DNA of 64,000 nt from Trichobilharzia szidati. Taxonomy: Eukaryota > Platyhelminthes > Trematoda > Strigeidida > Schistosomatidae. The stretch is from positions 144,854,199 to 144,918,198 of the forward strand of contig OX235279.1 in assembly GCA_944472155.2 (NCBI GenBank), in the 5' to 3' direction. Shown here piece by piece: positions 15,301 to 25,480 of the stretch (positions within the stretch are counted from its first letter, which is position 1; the number at the start of each line of letters is the position of its first letter). The position numbers and the translations under genes are program-made. The notes below the pieces were generated by a model that had not been told where the DNA came from, did not search any database, and was given only the letters and a program-made list of their open reading frames with translations.

Positions 15301-18300
15301 CAGGGAAACGGTGTTATTTACTGGATGACTTTTCCATCAAAATTTAATATTGTTGATAATCATACCAAGTATATCTGAACAACTTCGAAACTCTCGTTTC
15401 AAAGTTTTCTTTATTCCTTAGTATTCACCGTAGGGGTCCCACGATTTTCCAAATGTCCGAGTGAGCAAGTGTTGAGTCATTTCTATCACACGCAAATTCA
15501 GTTGATTCAATAAATAAAGCTTCTGTTAAAATCTCTCCCTCCACGCTGTCACATTAGATTTTTAAACTGTCATCTTGTTCTGCTATTCTTACAGAGTGAG
15601 GAGTGTCTAAGTTACTAGATATTGTCAAACTTTAACATGACAGCTGTCAGATATCTATTTCATCTGATAAGCGATTCATGGAAATAAAATAGATTTTTAC
15701 ATTTATAATGCAGTGTGCTTCAGAGGTAAGTTCCTTCAGAAATTCACTTCAAACTGGGTAACACAAATACTGAAAGATGGGATGTTCCAGCCTTGTCGAA
15801 GTTCCTGATGTCTTTACTTACACCCATAACGCTGAAAATTCCATGCTGTAAATTGTTATTGTTGTGGAATAAAGTGATTATTATTATTAAAGACTAGTTT
15901 GGGAATTTTATAAAACCGAATTGCTTATCTGATATCTTCTTATCTTCGTCAGAGTAATTATTTTATGTCTTAGCAAAAAGAAGTAAATCCGAATTGCAGA
16001 CATTAACTTTTAGTCATTGCTTCTATAAGCTTCTGACACTTGGCGCCAGTGTAACCGAAAAAAGTTTGCAACAGGCTGCCGTGTACCTTCATCAACAGAT
16101 GCCTTTGTTTCCTCGATACTGGGGATTTTATTGTCGGAAGGGATTTTTTTCTTCACGTTCCCCAGTGGAACATAGGGCTTCAAGCTGGCGGCTTGAAGTT
16201 TCGGTAGCAGTGTTTATTTAACGGGATGGGGTTTCTAGCCACATGCCCATCCTTTCCTCTTCACAAGTATTATTTCTGGCTTAGCGAGGTAAAGGAGTGC
16301 GACAGCCGGGGATCGAACCCCGGTCCATGTGCATGGTTGGCAAGCGTCCTAACCGCTATGCTACCAACGCACCGACGGAAGGGATGAGCAACAAGAAACT
16401 CCGGCAGACAGATAGCCGGCCATGAACCTGTTATCCCAGAAATGTGCAGCATGAAAGGGAGATGGAACAAATATATTCTGAAGAGACCATCAGGTAACAT
16501 GATACTCCAGATCCTCGAGTAGAAGGTGGATGGGAAGCGTCGAGTTGGGCGTCCCAGCGCAACATCCAGAATATCATGTGATGAGGAAATGAAAGTTTGT
16601 CAATAGGCCTACAGCCAGTTGAATATTTCAATTCAGAGAATACTTTATCTGTTAAGAAGTCTATATATATATTTATATATGACCACCATTCAAAGGTGAT
16701 ATACCAAGTCAAATAACAACCAACAAGCCTAGAAAATCGATTGAAACAATGTTTAATGCTGGCAAGCTGCAGCTTATATTTTTCACACAACCGGTTGTGA
16801 TTCGGAAAGTGAGAGATGAAGTATCTAGGCTAGCCACCTCTTATTTTATATGTCAGTTCGACTGATCCTGTGGAGCCAGTCATATTGGCTACTGCTCCAA
16901 TGACTTAATTTTTCGTGGTCGGGAACACCTACCAGTGTGGTCAATAAAGGTGAATTAAAACGCTTAACAGTTCTGTATTGGGGAACTTTGTGTAAACAGA
17001 CCACAAAGTTAACATTGCAAAATCATTTTCTATCATCCCTCCATTATTGAATAAATTATCGAAGGCCTCCAGATGCAGATGATTCCAGACAGCAGAGGCC
17101 ACTGCAATTCATTGAGATCAACCGGAGCTCTGTGTGCAAAAGAAGCAGGTCCAGTGACTACTGCTACCCTGGTCAGCTGTGGAGAACTTCAAATTCATAG
17201 ATTCTGTGTTACTTTCCTTAATTTATCTGATATTCAATCAGTTTAGTGTTCTATTAGTGCATATTATCTGCCTCTCTCTCTATCTTACTGATGCTTTTGA
17301 AATGTAATCATCTATCGACACTATTGAATCAGTGTAATTTAAAAAATTAGTGTTGCTGCTAACAGTAATTCTTTAATTATTACTGTCATATAAATGTAGG
17401 ACTTGATGATAAATTTACCGGGAAGACTGTCTTCTGTTCACCAGCCAGTCTTTTAAATTTTTAATAGACATCTACAATCAGTCGGTGGCACAGAGGTTAG
17501 GCCTCTCGTCGACCATTTACATGGTCCGAGGTTCGACCCCCGCCGACGCACACCTGATATCTATGGTCAGCCTGCTAAATTTGGGCTATCGATATCACAT
17601 GCTGAAAATTTCATACTTGTACCAAAATACTGTGCGGAATCAAGCTATAATAAAATAATAAATAAATAAATAAATGAAAGAAAATTTGAATATTAAGAAG
17701 GAGTTTGTGGAATTCAGTCATCTACTAGGCCGACTGTCTCTACTATCTTATATTAATTAGAGAGAAAAAAAATAACCTCAGATAATTATTCTTTACATTC
17801 CTATGTGTAAATTTCAGTAACTTTGAGAATTTCATCGACAGAATTTGAATTACACTGCCATCTATAATATTGGATGTACAAACCTGCATGATAAATGTTT
17901 AGTGTCTATAATATAATTTTGAGCATTGTATGTATAAATCATATTGTCCTGGTTCGTTTCCAGTCCTTTGAGAAATCATAACAGACACTGTTTCATAAGT
18001 TTAGAAGTTCATACTGGCTGAATTACTCTTAATTTAAAAAAAAATGAAAAATCAGCTCACCATAATGAAAATGATACTGAGTATTTATCTGAAAACCAAC
18101 TATATTACTTTTCATTACTTTTATTCTGTGTCAGTATTTTGTGTGCTAGAGAATACATAGCACTGGCTGTCTTTCTCTAGATAAGAAGTACTCAAGTAAG
18201 AGGTAGGGTAGAGAAAGAGATTGAACACCGATTAATTTCATCACTTCGCGCTCGTAATAGAAATAAGCCGATACCAGTCTTGGGAAAATAAGAAACTCTC

Positions 18301-20543
18301 CAGAAGGAAAACAGTAAGGAGTCAAATATTATGGGAAAAAGTTAGAAAGTTGTATGAATACCATGATATGATCTAGAGAAATAAACTGTTCACGAAAAAT
18401 CACTTGAAGCTATACGGCACTGGTTCATCAAATGAAGTCATGAACTAACTCATGAGTAACGCCCATCCATTCGTTAATGAAAACAAAACACGAAGCTCAG
18501 CGAAGAGGTTCTTTTCAGAGAATTATTCTTCTTTAGCCGTACAGTCACATTCGTATACAACTGCACAGCTAAACGAAATGAATTCGTCGAACTATGTGTT
18601 TTGTTTCACTGGTTGAATATTTCACTGTTTTTTTATTCCTAAAATTGTGATAAATTTCAAAAGGTTTTTCATTACAATTTGACAAATATAATATGTCATC
18701 TTCAGCAGTGCTTGTAATGCCTGGATATACACGGTTTCTAGAGGCAAGGAAAACATTACTTTGAGGGTTTCTGTCTTGGGGAAAAAAATCACCCAGTCTC
18801 AGTGATCTGTTTATTCACTTGTTTCTACCACTGAAAATTTGTCAGGGCATCCTGGAATCCAATGGTCAGGTTGGTGGAATTAAAATAATAATAAGAGCAC
18901 TTAGAGTGTGTATAAGAATGAAAGACAAAAACCCGTTGAATCTATAAGTGATTCATTATTATTCTTATTGTTTCCTTTAATTCCTAGAGGAACATAGGGC
19001 TTCAGCCGTGCGTCTCCATTTCGTTCGGTTCTCTGCTAGAGTCTTCACCTAGCTCCAAGTCTGCCCACACGTTTTCATCTCCTATTCACATGACCTCGTC
19101 CAAGTCACCCTTGCACTGACGACCAACTCGCCGCTTCCCTTTCGGGTTCCACCCGAGCAATGGCTTGTCTAGTGATGTCACTTGATGGTTTGTTTCCTCA
19201 GAGTATGGCCAGCCAATCCATCTCCATTTCTTCCTGCATATTTGTTTCACAATCGGTTCCTGGTTGGTTCGCTAATTGCCAGAGATCCCACCCTGTTGCT
19301 GATCTTTTCTGGCCGGCCGTCTGATCTTGAGTATTGAGCGAAGACAACTTTTAATGAAGGTCTGTAGTTTGTTTGAGATGCTCTTTATGACGCGCCAAGT
19401 CTATGACCCGAATAGTAGCACTGATTTCACATTGGAGTTGAAAATCCGGATCTTACTTTTGATGCTGAGTGTTGTTGACCTCCACACAGACTTGAGAGAA
19501 ATGAAAGCTTGCCTTGCTATCCCAATCCTCTCTGCTTTGATATCCTCACCAGTTCCCTCTGCCTGTAGTTGAAACGATGCTTTCCCGGTAGGTAGGTAGG
19601 TAGGTAGGTAAAGGAGGCTGCTTCTTTCAAATTTTCCCCATTATCCTGGCTGATTGTTGTCTGTTGTTTTTGCTGTTGGTGTTGGCAAGGAATCTTCATC
19701 ACCCCTGTTTTCTCTATGTTCACCTGAAGTCCCATCTTCTCTAAATGCTTCTTCTGCCAACTTGTTGCTTTTTGCTTGCATATCTTCCAGTTTGTAGGAA
19801 ATCAGACATATATCATCGGCGAAGTGCAGATCCTCCAAGTTCTTTTTTGTGTGAGTCCATTTTATGCCTGTTTCCTCAGTGCCTGCTGTCTGTCGCATTA
19901 TCCAGTCTACTGCAATCGGGAAAATCATTGGCGATAGTAGGCAGCCAGCTTGTCTTACTCCTGTCCTCACTTCGAAGGATTCCGTAAGTTTCCCGTTGTG
20001 GAATACTTGGCATGCAGCATTGTCGTACAACTGTTGTATGAGATGTATAATTGTTGGCGGCACATCGTAGTAGCGAAGTGGTTGCCAAAGCACCTCTGGA
20101 TGAAGCACGATGAATCTCCTTGCGCCAAAAGAAAAAGTCTGTACGAGATTGGCAAAGCTGCCCAGATCGCAAACGAAATGAAAAGATACGGAATTCAAGT
20201 GATTCATTATTCTCAAACTTTTTTTAAAATTTCAGATTCATTTTATGATGACGACGATGTAGATGAATATGATACACACAGTCCATACGACGCTAATTAC
20301 CATGACCATTGGGATAGTTTCAATCACTATGATTATGGAAACTATGATCATGAAAATGCTGCATATTACGACTCTGAGTCTTCAGAAAATACTGACAATC
20401 AAGGTGGGATGAATGACTACATTGATGACAACGGAGAGACTTCTGGCACTGAACATGAAATCGACGAAGATATGACTAACCCTGAGGATAATTATGACAG
20501 CTCTAATATTAATAGTTTCGCTTACGATGATGACTCAATTTAG
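12288..20543 (+). CDS. Gene B: secreted Asp/Tyr-rich protein (spliced)
   Basis: The model joins exon 1 (12288-12360) to the acidic exon (20236-20543) in phase 1, giving 381 nt, or 126 residues plus a stop. Residues 1-22 are a signal peptide (MISSPVRNALLFFTVSISLT then YG). The mature chain is dominated by Asp, Tyr, Asn, His, Glu and Ser (for example SFYDDDDVDEYD and HYDYGNYDHENAAYYDSE) and has no known fold. It should be secreted and disordered. Abundant Asp and Tyr would suit metal binding or tyrosine cross-linking, but that is speculation. Small extra exons inside the 7.9-kb intron are possible, and two candidates are given in the findings. The long apparent ORF over 19950-20543 is an artefact that fuses antisense retroelement sequence to this exon. 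Confidence 0.6.
12925..13095 (+). mobile_element. Penelope-like terminal-repeat fragment
   Basis: It contains TTGGGCATTGTGGTAGAGCA, which matches the flank of the element at 13868. It then has ATGATTATGAGCA, an 8-nt loop and TGCTCGAAACGTCATC, followed by CTGTGTGATTTATC. This matches the terminal repeats at 13930 and 27466, with a compensating change in the short stem. Confidence 0.45.
13930..15129 (+). mobile_element. Penelope-like element with inverted 321-bp terminal repeats
   Basis: The arms 13930-14250 and 14809-15129 are reverse complements without net length change. The 558-bp spacer encodes, on the plus strand near 14690-14790, GQSSRTDAVRIAEHKNLVKS. This resembles the GIY-YIG endonuclease segment G-Q-T-x-R-x-x-x-R-x-x-E-H-K of Penelope-like elements. 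No intact reverse transcriptase remains. Terminal repeats in inverted orientation are known for this class. The element lies in intron 1 of gene B. Confidence 0.7.
15285..15590 (+). repeat. Older copy of the Penelope-like terminal repeat
   Basis: This is a diverged copy in the same orientation as the 13930-14250 arm. It shares ATCACACAGGGAA, TACTGGATGA, TTCGAAACT, CCGTAGGGGT, CAGTTGATTCAATAAA and the CTGTCAC segment. It lies 155 bp after the main element. Confidence 0.7.
15985..16620 (+). mobile_element. RTE-like LINE 3' fragment, split by a SINE
   Basis: Plus-strand translation gives the C-terminal region seen in other RTE fragments here (SLQQAAVYLHQQMPLFPRYW before the break, then RRWNKYILKRPSGNMILQ after it). 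The continuity on both sides of the SINE at 16145-16375 shows that the SINE landed in an existing LINE copy. Confidence 0.65.
16145..16375 (-). mobile_element. tRNA-derived SINE, type 1, with 10-bp target duplication
   Basis: The SINE reads on the minus strand from the tRNA-like head (a B box is seen on the plus strand as GGATCGAACCCCGG) to the tail GAAGCCCTATGTTCCACTGG. It is flanked by perfect CGGAAGGGAT duplications at 16135-16144 and 16376-16385. It is nested in an RTE fragment. Confidence 0.9.
17040..17460 (+). mobile_element. Penelope-like 3' fragment
   Basis: It shares the non-coding end with 10430-10690 and 50871-51124 (CTGATATTCAATCAGTTTAG, then GACTTGATGATAAATTTACC and AAGACTGTCTTCTGTTCACC). 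Upstream GC-richer sequence at 17055-17165 corresponds to the spacer ORF remnant of the 50-kb copy. Confidence 0.5.
17475..17672 (+). mobile_element. tRNA-derived SINE, type 2
   Basis: The A-box-like head GTCGGTGGCACAGAGGTTAG and B box GAGGTTCGACCCCCG are followed by a body with CTGATATCTATGGTCAGCCT and GCTGAAAATTTCATACTTGT. The tail is AAGCTATAATAAAATAATAAATAAATAAA. The same family appears at 24664 and 40428 on the minus strand. Confidence 0.88.
18961..20196 (-). mobile_element. RTE LINE insertion with inverted 5' end and 15-bp target duplication
   Basis: The minus strand carries the RT 3' half: NDNAACQVFH-type palm sequence, VRQAGCLLSPMIF, HFADDICLISYKLEDMQAKS (FADD catalytic box), the 3' connection region and the tail CCCTATGTTCCTCTAGGAAT. 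The outermost 5' part (about 20130-20196) is plus-strand endonuclease start, EIGKAAQIANEMKRYGIQV. It is therefore inverted relative to the rest, as in twin-primed LINE insertions. AAGTGATTCATTATT occurs at 18946-18960 and 20197-20211. RT is frameshifted near 20115-20145. It lies in intron 1 of gene B, 24 bp before the splice acceptor of the acidic exon. Confidence 0.9.
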
Positions 20544-20544
20544 A
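20236..20544 (+). CDS. Gene B acidic exon with terminal stop
   Basis: The acceptor is a T-rich tract ending ATTTCAG at 20235, and the exon opens AT|TCA|TTT in phase with exon 1. The reading frame runs 102 codons to TAG at 20541-20543. One base later is a GTAAGT donor (20545-20550). The stop thus sits at the exon edge, with the 3' UTR on another exon. Confidence 0.65.
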
Positions 20545-20589
20545 GTAAGTTTTTTTAAATATATTTTGTATGTATATTATAAGTTATTT

Positions 20590-22090
20590 TGTGAATTCAT
20601 TAAATCCTTTTAGACTGACCGCTCTCTGAACACTGGAAATTCAAACTATTTCTCACATCGAATCGGTTAACTACTCCAGATTTCATTTGGAATAATAAGT
20701 AGATGATGAATGCTAACTTATCTCTGTGTGGGAAAAAATTATTTGAAAAGTGTCTAGTGAATTGACAGAGACAAGTCATGTTACCTTTATCGTAGAACTA
20801 AATTTTTCTTCCTGTCATGGAAGCTACTGATAAGAAATTGTAAGTAGAATAAAGTGTGATGCCTCTAACAAATGTTGGGAAGACATAAACTACTGATGCA
20901 GTTTCAGACAAAAGGAAAGGAGAAAGAAAATTGGACAACAGTGCATAAAGATGAAAATAAAGACGGAGAAGTCAGATGGAAATACTGCTGAAAGGAAGGC
21001 ACGAATAGTTCGTGTAGGCTGGATTTCCAGTATTAACTTCTTTATGATTCTGGACTGCATGAAATTCCTGTATTCCCTAAATCAAATCGCACCCAGTTTT
21101 TACCCAGTTCATAATTGTTGATAATGAGTTGAGAATATTGTCCTGATGTTCCATTTTCTCTAAGATACAGGTATAACTGAAATTATTGTTTAAAAACGTT
21201 ATAAGAGGGTGGATAGAGGTATCCTAAATAGATAAAAATGAGATTGTTTGAAGCTTTTCTTATAGATACTGACCTTTATGTACTGTACCAACATGTTAAA
21301 AGAAACACTGACTGTCCTCTGAAATACACTCCACAAAAGTACAGCTTCTGGAGATGTTACTCATTAGTTTAAGCATTTAACTTTCATCCAGTGAGTCTCG
21401 GATTCTGATCTTGCGCTCACACACCCCTCTTCAACCTGGAAAACTGAGTAGTATCATAGACTGTTGCAACACGCTAAGTGTGGTTCCTAGAACTATACGC
21501 AGGAAATCTGTTCCAGTTCACTGAATGTTAATTAACCAAAGTAGCATAAAGACATTGAGAGCCGTTTACGCATACTAAGTGTTTTTGCTTAGTTTATATG
21601 AGATATCAGAATAACTTCTGCATGGCAGTAGATATCCATATTAGACATATTTACTTGATCATTAACTGAATAACGTTTTTAGCACAATTCACTGTTCATA
21701 ATCAAATCTTATATGTCTTCCTAATTCTAGGAACAGACAAAATTTTGTCAGTTGTAAAATCAATTCACTAGGAATTAGAAGAATACACTGGCCAGTTCTT
21801 CAAAACGGTTTGTGTATACGAATACATTGTGACTGTAATGTCATCTAATAAACTGTTTTACGCTTTCTGAAATATGTCTTTCTGTTAAGAGGTAAAACTG
21901 GAGTGGTGAACTAGTCCATTATAAAGAAATTTTGTTCCATACTGGTGAGGGGGGGGAATTCGAATACTGATATGATTCGAAATAGTATCGGAGATTCTAC
22001 TGTTCCTGTGATCTGTTCACTGAGCTGAAAGACTAAGAAACGGGTCAGGATTTAACAAACAGTATAGCAAATCCCATTTGTAAGTAAATG
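20590..22090. other. Gene B last intron, no gene seen
   Basis: The region is AT-rich and shows no convincing exon. It contains no repeat that I could place before the Sm-alpha-like element. Confidence 0.4.
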
Positions 22091-22094
22091 TCGT

Positions 22095-22290
22095 AACTTA
22101 ATTGGTGGATGTTGACTAGCAGTGGAATCCAGGATGCGCATTTCGTCCTATTTGGAACTCGTCATCTGGATGTGCCTGCATTTCTCAGTGAGTGATGATG
22201 CTCCCACCGAGGGTCAAACCCAGTGACCATAGTTTCAAACGCCAAACCGTTATCCACTAGACCACTTGGGCCAGGGGAGCCACCTCTTGT
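22095..22290 (-). mobile_element. Sm-alpha-like SINE with degenerate hammerhead ribozyme
   Basis: The minus strand reads GGCACATCCAGATGACGAG, then TTCCAAATAGGACGAAATGC and GCATCCTGGATTCCACTGCT. Stem I (ATCCAG/CTGGAT) and stem II are kept. The catalytic CUGAUGA has become AGATGACGA and GAAAC has become GAAAT, so self-cleavage should be lost. A tRNA-like B box (GGTTTGACCCTCGG on the minus strand) and head end near 22283. It lies in the last intron of gene B. Confidence 0.8.
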
Positions 22291-22307
22291 GCAACGGGTC
22301 ATATTAA

Positions 22308-22474
22308 TTTCAATTGAATTTTAGATTTTCCCGTCGACTGATTGGACCGAAGTGCTCGGTCTCAGGTTGACATGTCGGCTTCTTGTGCAGATGCTTCGAC
22401 GACGTCTAGGCATTTAATTAGTATTCAATTGGTGGATGTCCAATCAATCGACGGGAAAATCTAGAATTCAATTA
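22308..22474. repeat. Short inverted repeat next to the Sm-alpha-like copy
   Basis: ATTGAATTTTAGATTTTCCC...GACTGATTGGA on the left pairs with TCCAATCAATCGACGGGAAA...AATTCAATT on the right, with about 36-bp arms. The right arm starts with ATTGGTGGATGTCCAATC, like the 3' end of the neighbouring element, so this may be a second, inverted remnant. Confidence 0.7.
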
Positions 22475-22591
22475 AGTGTCGTAACCACTGAAGAAGAGAA
22501 CACCTATCGTGGAACAGTGATTGACTTAGTTGCTGAACTAAGTCTGCAGAGCTGTGGACAGATAATTACGTTCCATGACTTTGAAACATCC

Positions 22592-22826
22592 TGCAGTATT
22601 TGTATTCACATTAACACAGTCTTAGGACGCTCGACGACCATGCACATCGACCGGGATTAGTTCCCCGGCGGACGCACTCCTTTACCTCGCTAAGCCAGAA
22701 ATAAAGCTGGTAGAGAGGAAAGGTTGGGAATAAGGCTAGCAACCCCCATCCCACCACTGCTACCGAAACTTCAAGCCTCTAGTTTGAAGCCCTAAGTTCC
22801 ACTGGGAACGTGAAGGAATAAAAAAA
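22592..22826 (+). mobile_element. tRNA-derived SINE, type 1
   Basis: The 5' head is degraded at the B box. The body TTACCTCGCTAAGCCAGAAA, GGAAAGGTTGGGAATAAGGC and tail GAAGCCCTAAGTTCCACTGG then GAACGTGAAGGAATAAAAA are clear. Confidence 0.85.
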
Positions 22827-23216
22827 CACTAACGCAGTCAGTATTCGCTTACGATAACCTATTCAAAAGATTGATAAACCACAGCTGCACATACAAAAAA
22901 AGAAAATTAAAAAAGCCAGCCAGACCTTATCAAAATTGCACTGCAAATAGGTAAAAGCGAATCATAGGCTTTTGTACTAGGCTATGAACTGTATTCAGTT
23001 TGCGATAAGATATACGATACTATCGGTCTGTTTAAATTTTAAAGCTGTGGAATCAAAATTGAAGGTAGACTGACTTATTGACAGTGGAATATAGTAAACA
23101 GTAGTTAGATTGATTTGTGTTAGTTCCTGTTGAGATACTTGCCTGTTTGAGATAATGCTACACTGACATGGAACTAGAAATAATTTTAATTCACTGTTTT
23201 TTATTCTTTTCTTCAG

Positions 23217-23330
23217 GTGGATTGCAAGATGATGATTATTTAAGTGATGTCTTCATTTTAAGAAATTATATCGGACATTTTGCATAATTTCTGTTTTTAT
23301 AATTAATAAATGAAATATACACTAATTAAC
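23217..23330 (+). other. Gene B 3'-terminal exon with poly(A) signal
   Basis: A strong acceptor (TTTTTTATTCTTTTCTTCAG) precedes 23217, and AATAAA is at 23305-23310. If the exon is joined to the acidic exon, the same frame continues past the TAG as SGLQDDDYLSDVFILRNYI and ends at TAA 23285-23287. The exon is therefore 3' UTR, or coding only if the TAG is bypassed or absent in other alleles. Confidence 0.55.
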
Positions 23331-23339
23331 GCAAATTGT

Positions 23340-23695
23340 TTATTGTATTGCATTTGCACACAGCAGTTTGCCTTTAGGACATGGGATAAGAGATTTCAAT
23401 CATTTCCCTTAATATTGAATTCTTAGAGGTTACAAGCCAGTGACTAAGATAGTTCAACTGCATATTCATTCGTCTTTCCACCTAAATAATACGGTATCTT
23501 AAATGTGTATAGACTGAAGCCTCAATGCTCACTTTTCCATTCATAGCCAAATTGGCTTTCACCGTCTATCATCATCCATTCCCGAAATGAGGAGTCTTCC
23601 CGATCCCAAATATGAATAAGAATACTTTATGTATGTCTTGAAATTTCAGTGGCTAAGGGGACTTTTTATGGCGTCAGATGCCCGGCCCAACTACC
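23340..23695. other. Intergenic, no gene seen
   Basis: I see no ORF or repeat in this stretch just downstream of the gene B poly(A) signal. Confidence 0.35.
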
Positions 23696-23699
23696 TGTC

Positions 23700-23870
23700 T
23701 TCTGCATTTTTTCTCGGCTTAGGATCGGCTAGCGAACTAGGAGGCGTTTCAACTAGAAGGTATTGAACAGCTGTTTCATTTCAGTTTGAGAGTTTCCTTT
23801 AGTACGCGACCATTGGCCTACCACTGGTCAAAGTCAGAACCTTCTGATTACTACGGGAACCCGTCGACTA
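23700..23870 (-). mobile_element. Diverged hammerhead-element fragment
   Basis: The plus strand reads GAACAGCTGTTTCATTTCAG, then a loop and GTACGCGACCATTG. This matches the reverse of hammerhead elements such as 26638. The core is not recognisable. Confidence 0.45.
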
Positions 23871-24663
23871 ACCACTATTCTACAGGACTTAACAAATCTG
23901 CAGAATTTAAAACAGTTAGTTCCCTTTATGAATTTAGACAAAGCAATAAGAAGACGTAATTTGTCTGAATCGTGTAATGTATTTGCGAAACACATTTCGA
24001 ACAATCTGATCACACTCCACGGACTTGTCATAGGAATATATATATATGAAGTTAACAAAGAGGTAAGAGGTGAGAAAATAGATTTAGGTCAAGTTAAAAC
24101 GACATATTGAAGGTCAAAATAACAATGAAGATCACTAAACCAAATAACAGAGGTAACAGTACATCTACCCTGGCTGTCTGTATCAAAACAAAGTTTACCA
24201 GGGAAGCTTTAGTGTGATGATGAATTGTTTTTGAACGCATAAAGGTGGTTTAAAATTTCTAATTGCTAGAGCTTCCACAAACTTTAGGATACGCCCCAAA
24301 CACGTTTAATAGATAGGTTTAAAAGATCTGTTAACGTCATTTTTATGTCCTGTCTCATACACAGGAAAAACTCATCGATCTCTGCAAGTAAGGGCTTCAG
24401 AGCATATTTGTAAATGGCTCCAGAAACAAATAGAATCTTCAGAACCCATTAATGGTGAGAACAGGAGACCTAGCTCCTCTACTGCGAAGCATATTATAGA
24501 GACAGGACATAAAAATGATGCTAACACATCTTTTAAATCTTTCTATTAAAAGTGTTTGGGTGTATCCTAAAGTTTGTGGAAGCCCTAGCAATTAGAAATT
24601 TTAAATCGCCTTTATGCGTTCAAAAACAACTCGTCATCACAGTAAAGCTTCCCTGGTAAACTT

Positions 24664-24862
24664 TGTTTTTTTTATTATTTATTTATTTTGATTACAGCTT
24701 GATGCCACACCGTAGTTTTAGGTACAGGTATGGAATTTTCAGCATGGATATCGGTAACCTAAATATTGCAGGCCGACCACAGATATCGGGTGTGCGCCGG
24801 CAGGCGGTCGCACCCCGGACCATGTGCATGGTCGGCGAGAGTCCTAACCACTATGCCATGAT
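24664..24862 (-). mobile_element. tRNA-derived SINE, type 2, nested in Penelope-like arm
   Basis: It reads in minus orientation. On the plus strand the tail TTATTATTTATTTATTTTGA comes first, then CAGCTTGATGCCACACCG, then the head region with GTCGCACCCCGGACCATGTG. The matching left arm of the host element is uninterrupted, which dates the SINE after the palindrome formed. Confidence 0.85.
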
Positions 24863-25082
24863 ACTGGCAGCCAGGGTAGATGTACTACTACCTCTGTTAT
24901 TCGGTTTAGTGACCTTCAATATGTCGATTAACTTGACCTAAGTCTATTTCCTCACCTCTTAACTCTTTATTGATTTCATATATATTCCTGTGACAAGTCC
25001 GTGTGTGATCAGATTGCTCGAAATGTGTTTCGTAAATACATTACACGATTGAGACAAATTACGTCTTCTTATTGCTTATATC

Positions 25083-25182
25083 TTCTTATAGCCAGATGAA
25101 AACTCTAGCGGAGAACCGAACGCAATGGAGACGCACGGCTGAAGCCCTATTATCCTCTAGGAATTAAAGGAAACACTAATAA
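25083..25182 (+). mobile_element. RTE LINE 3' tail, very short copy
   Basis: GAGAACCGAACGCAATGGAG, then ACGCACGGCTGAAGCCCTAT and GGAATTAAAGGAAACAC followed by TAATAATAAT, is the 3' end of the RTE family. TTATTGCTT on both sides (about 25069 and 25179) looks like a target duplication. Confidence 0.75.
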
Positions 25183-25364
25183 TAATTATTGCTTTGTCTA
25201 AATATGCAGAAAGAAATGGGGTTGGGTATATCATACTTTGGGGAAGTTTTCAAGTGTGATCACACTCCTGACTTTGAGGTGGACCCTATGAGGGAAACAA
25301 CAAGCTGGGAATTCTTGTATGGCATGTAGAAAATCATCTTCGGAGGAAATGAGAGCTTGTGGGC

Positions 25365-25480
25365 AGTTTTGTAGTTAGCTGAAAGAGATGACAGAGGACC
25401 TAATGCAATGGAGATGTGCGTCTGGTGCTATGTGCTTTACTTGGAACACAAAGAACGAACAGTATTATTCGTGATAATAA
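25365..25480 (+). mobile_element. RTE-like 3' tail, second short copy
   Basis: It reads GAGGACCTAATGCAATGGAG, then a tail close to CTATGTGCTTTACTTGGAAC and an ATAATAATAA end. It is more diverged than the 25083 copy. Confidence 0.5.

Larger units (their letters stand above)
23895..25200 (+). mobile_element. Penelope-like element with long inverted arms and nested insertions
   Basis: The left arm 23895-24356 pairs with a right arm starting at 24499, around a 142-bp spacer. The right arm is split by a type 2 SINE (about 24664-24862) and a short RTE tail (about 25083-25182). The spacer and start of the right arm encode TGKTHRSLQVRASEHICKWL and, further on, AKHIIETGHKNDANTSFKSF. These match the GIY-YIG region order of Penelope-like elements (G-x-T-x-R-S-L-x-x-R-x-x-E-H, then H-x-x-E-T-G-H). 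No intact ORF is left. Confidence 0.75.

Noticed and set aside
16300..16370. A functional tRNA gene (A and B boxes)
   Set aside because: It is the head of a SINE with a SINE body and tail and target duplications, and no cloverleaf with acceptor stem was found. The same holds for the other copies.
19950..20543. A single 197-codon plus-strand gene
   Set aside because: The first part is antisense of RTE RT plus an inverted endonuclease scrap. Only the part after the acceptor at 20235 belongs to gene B.
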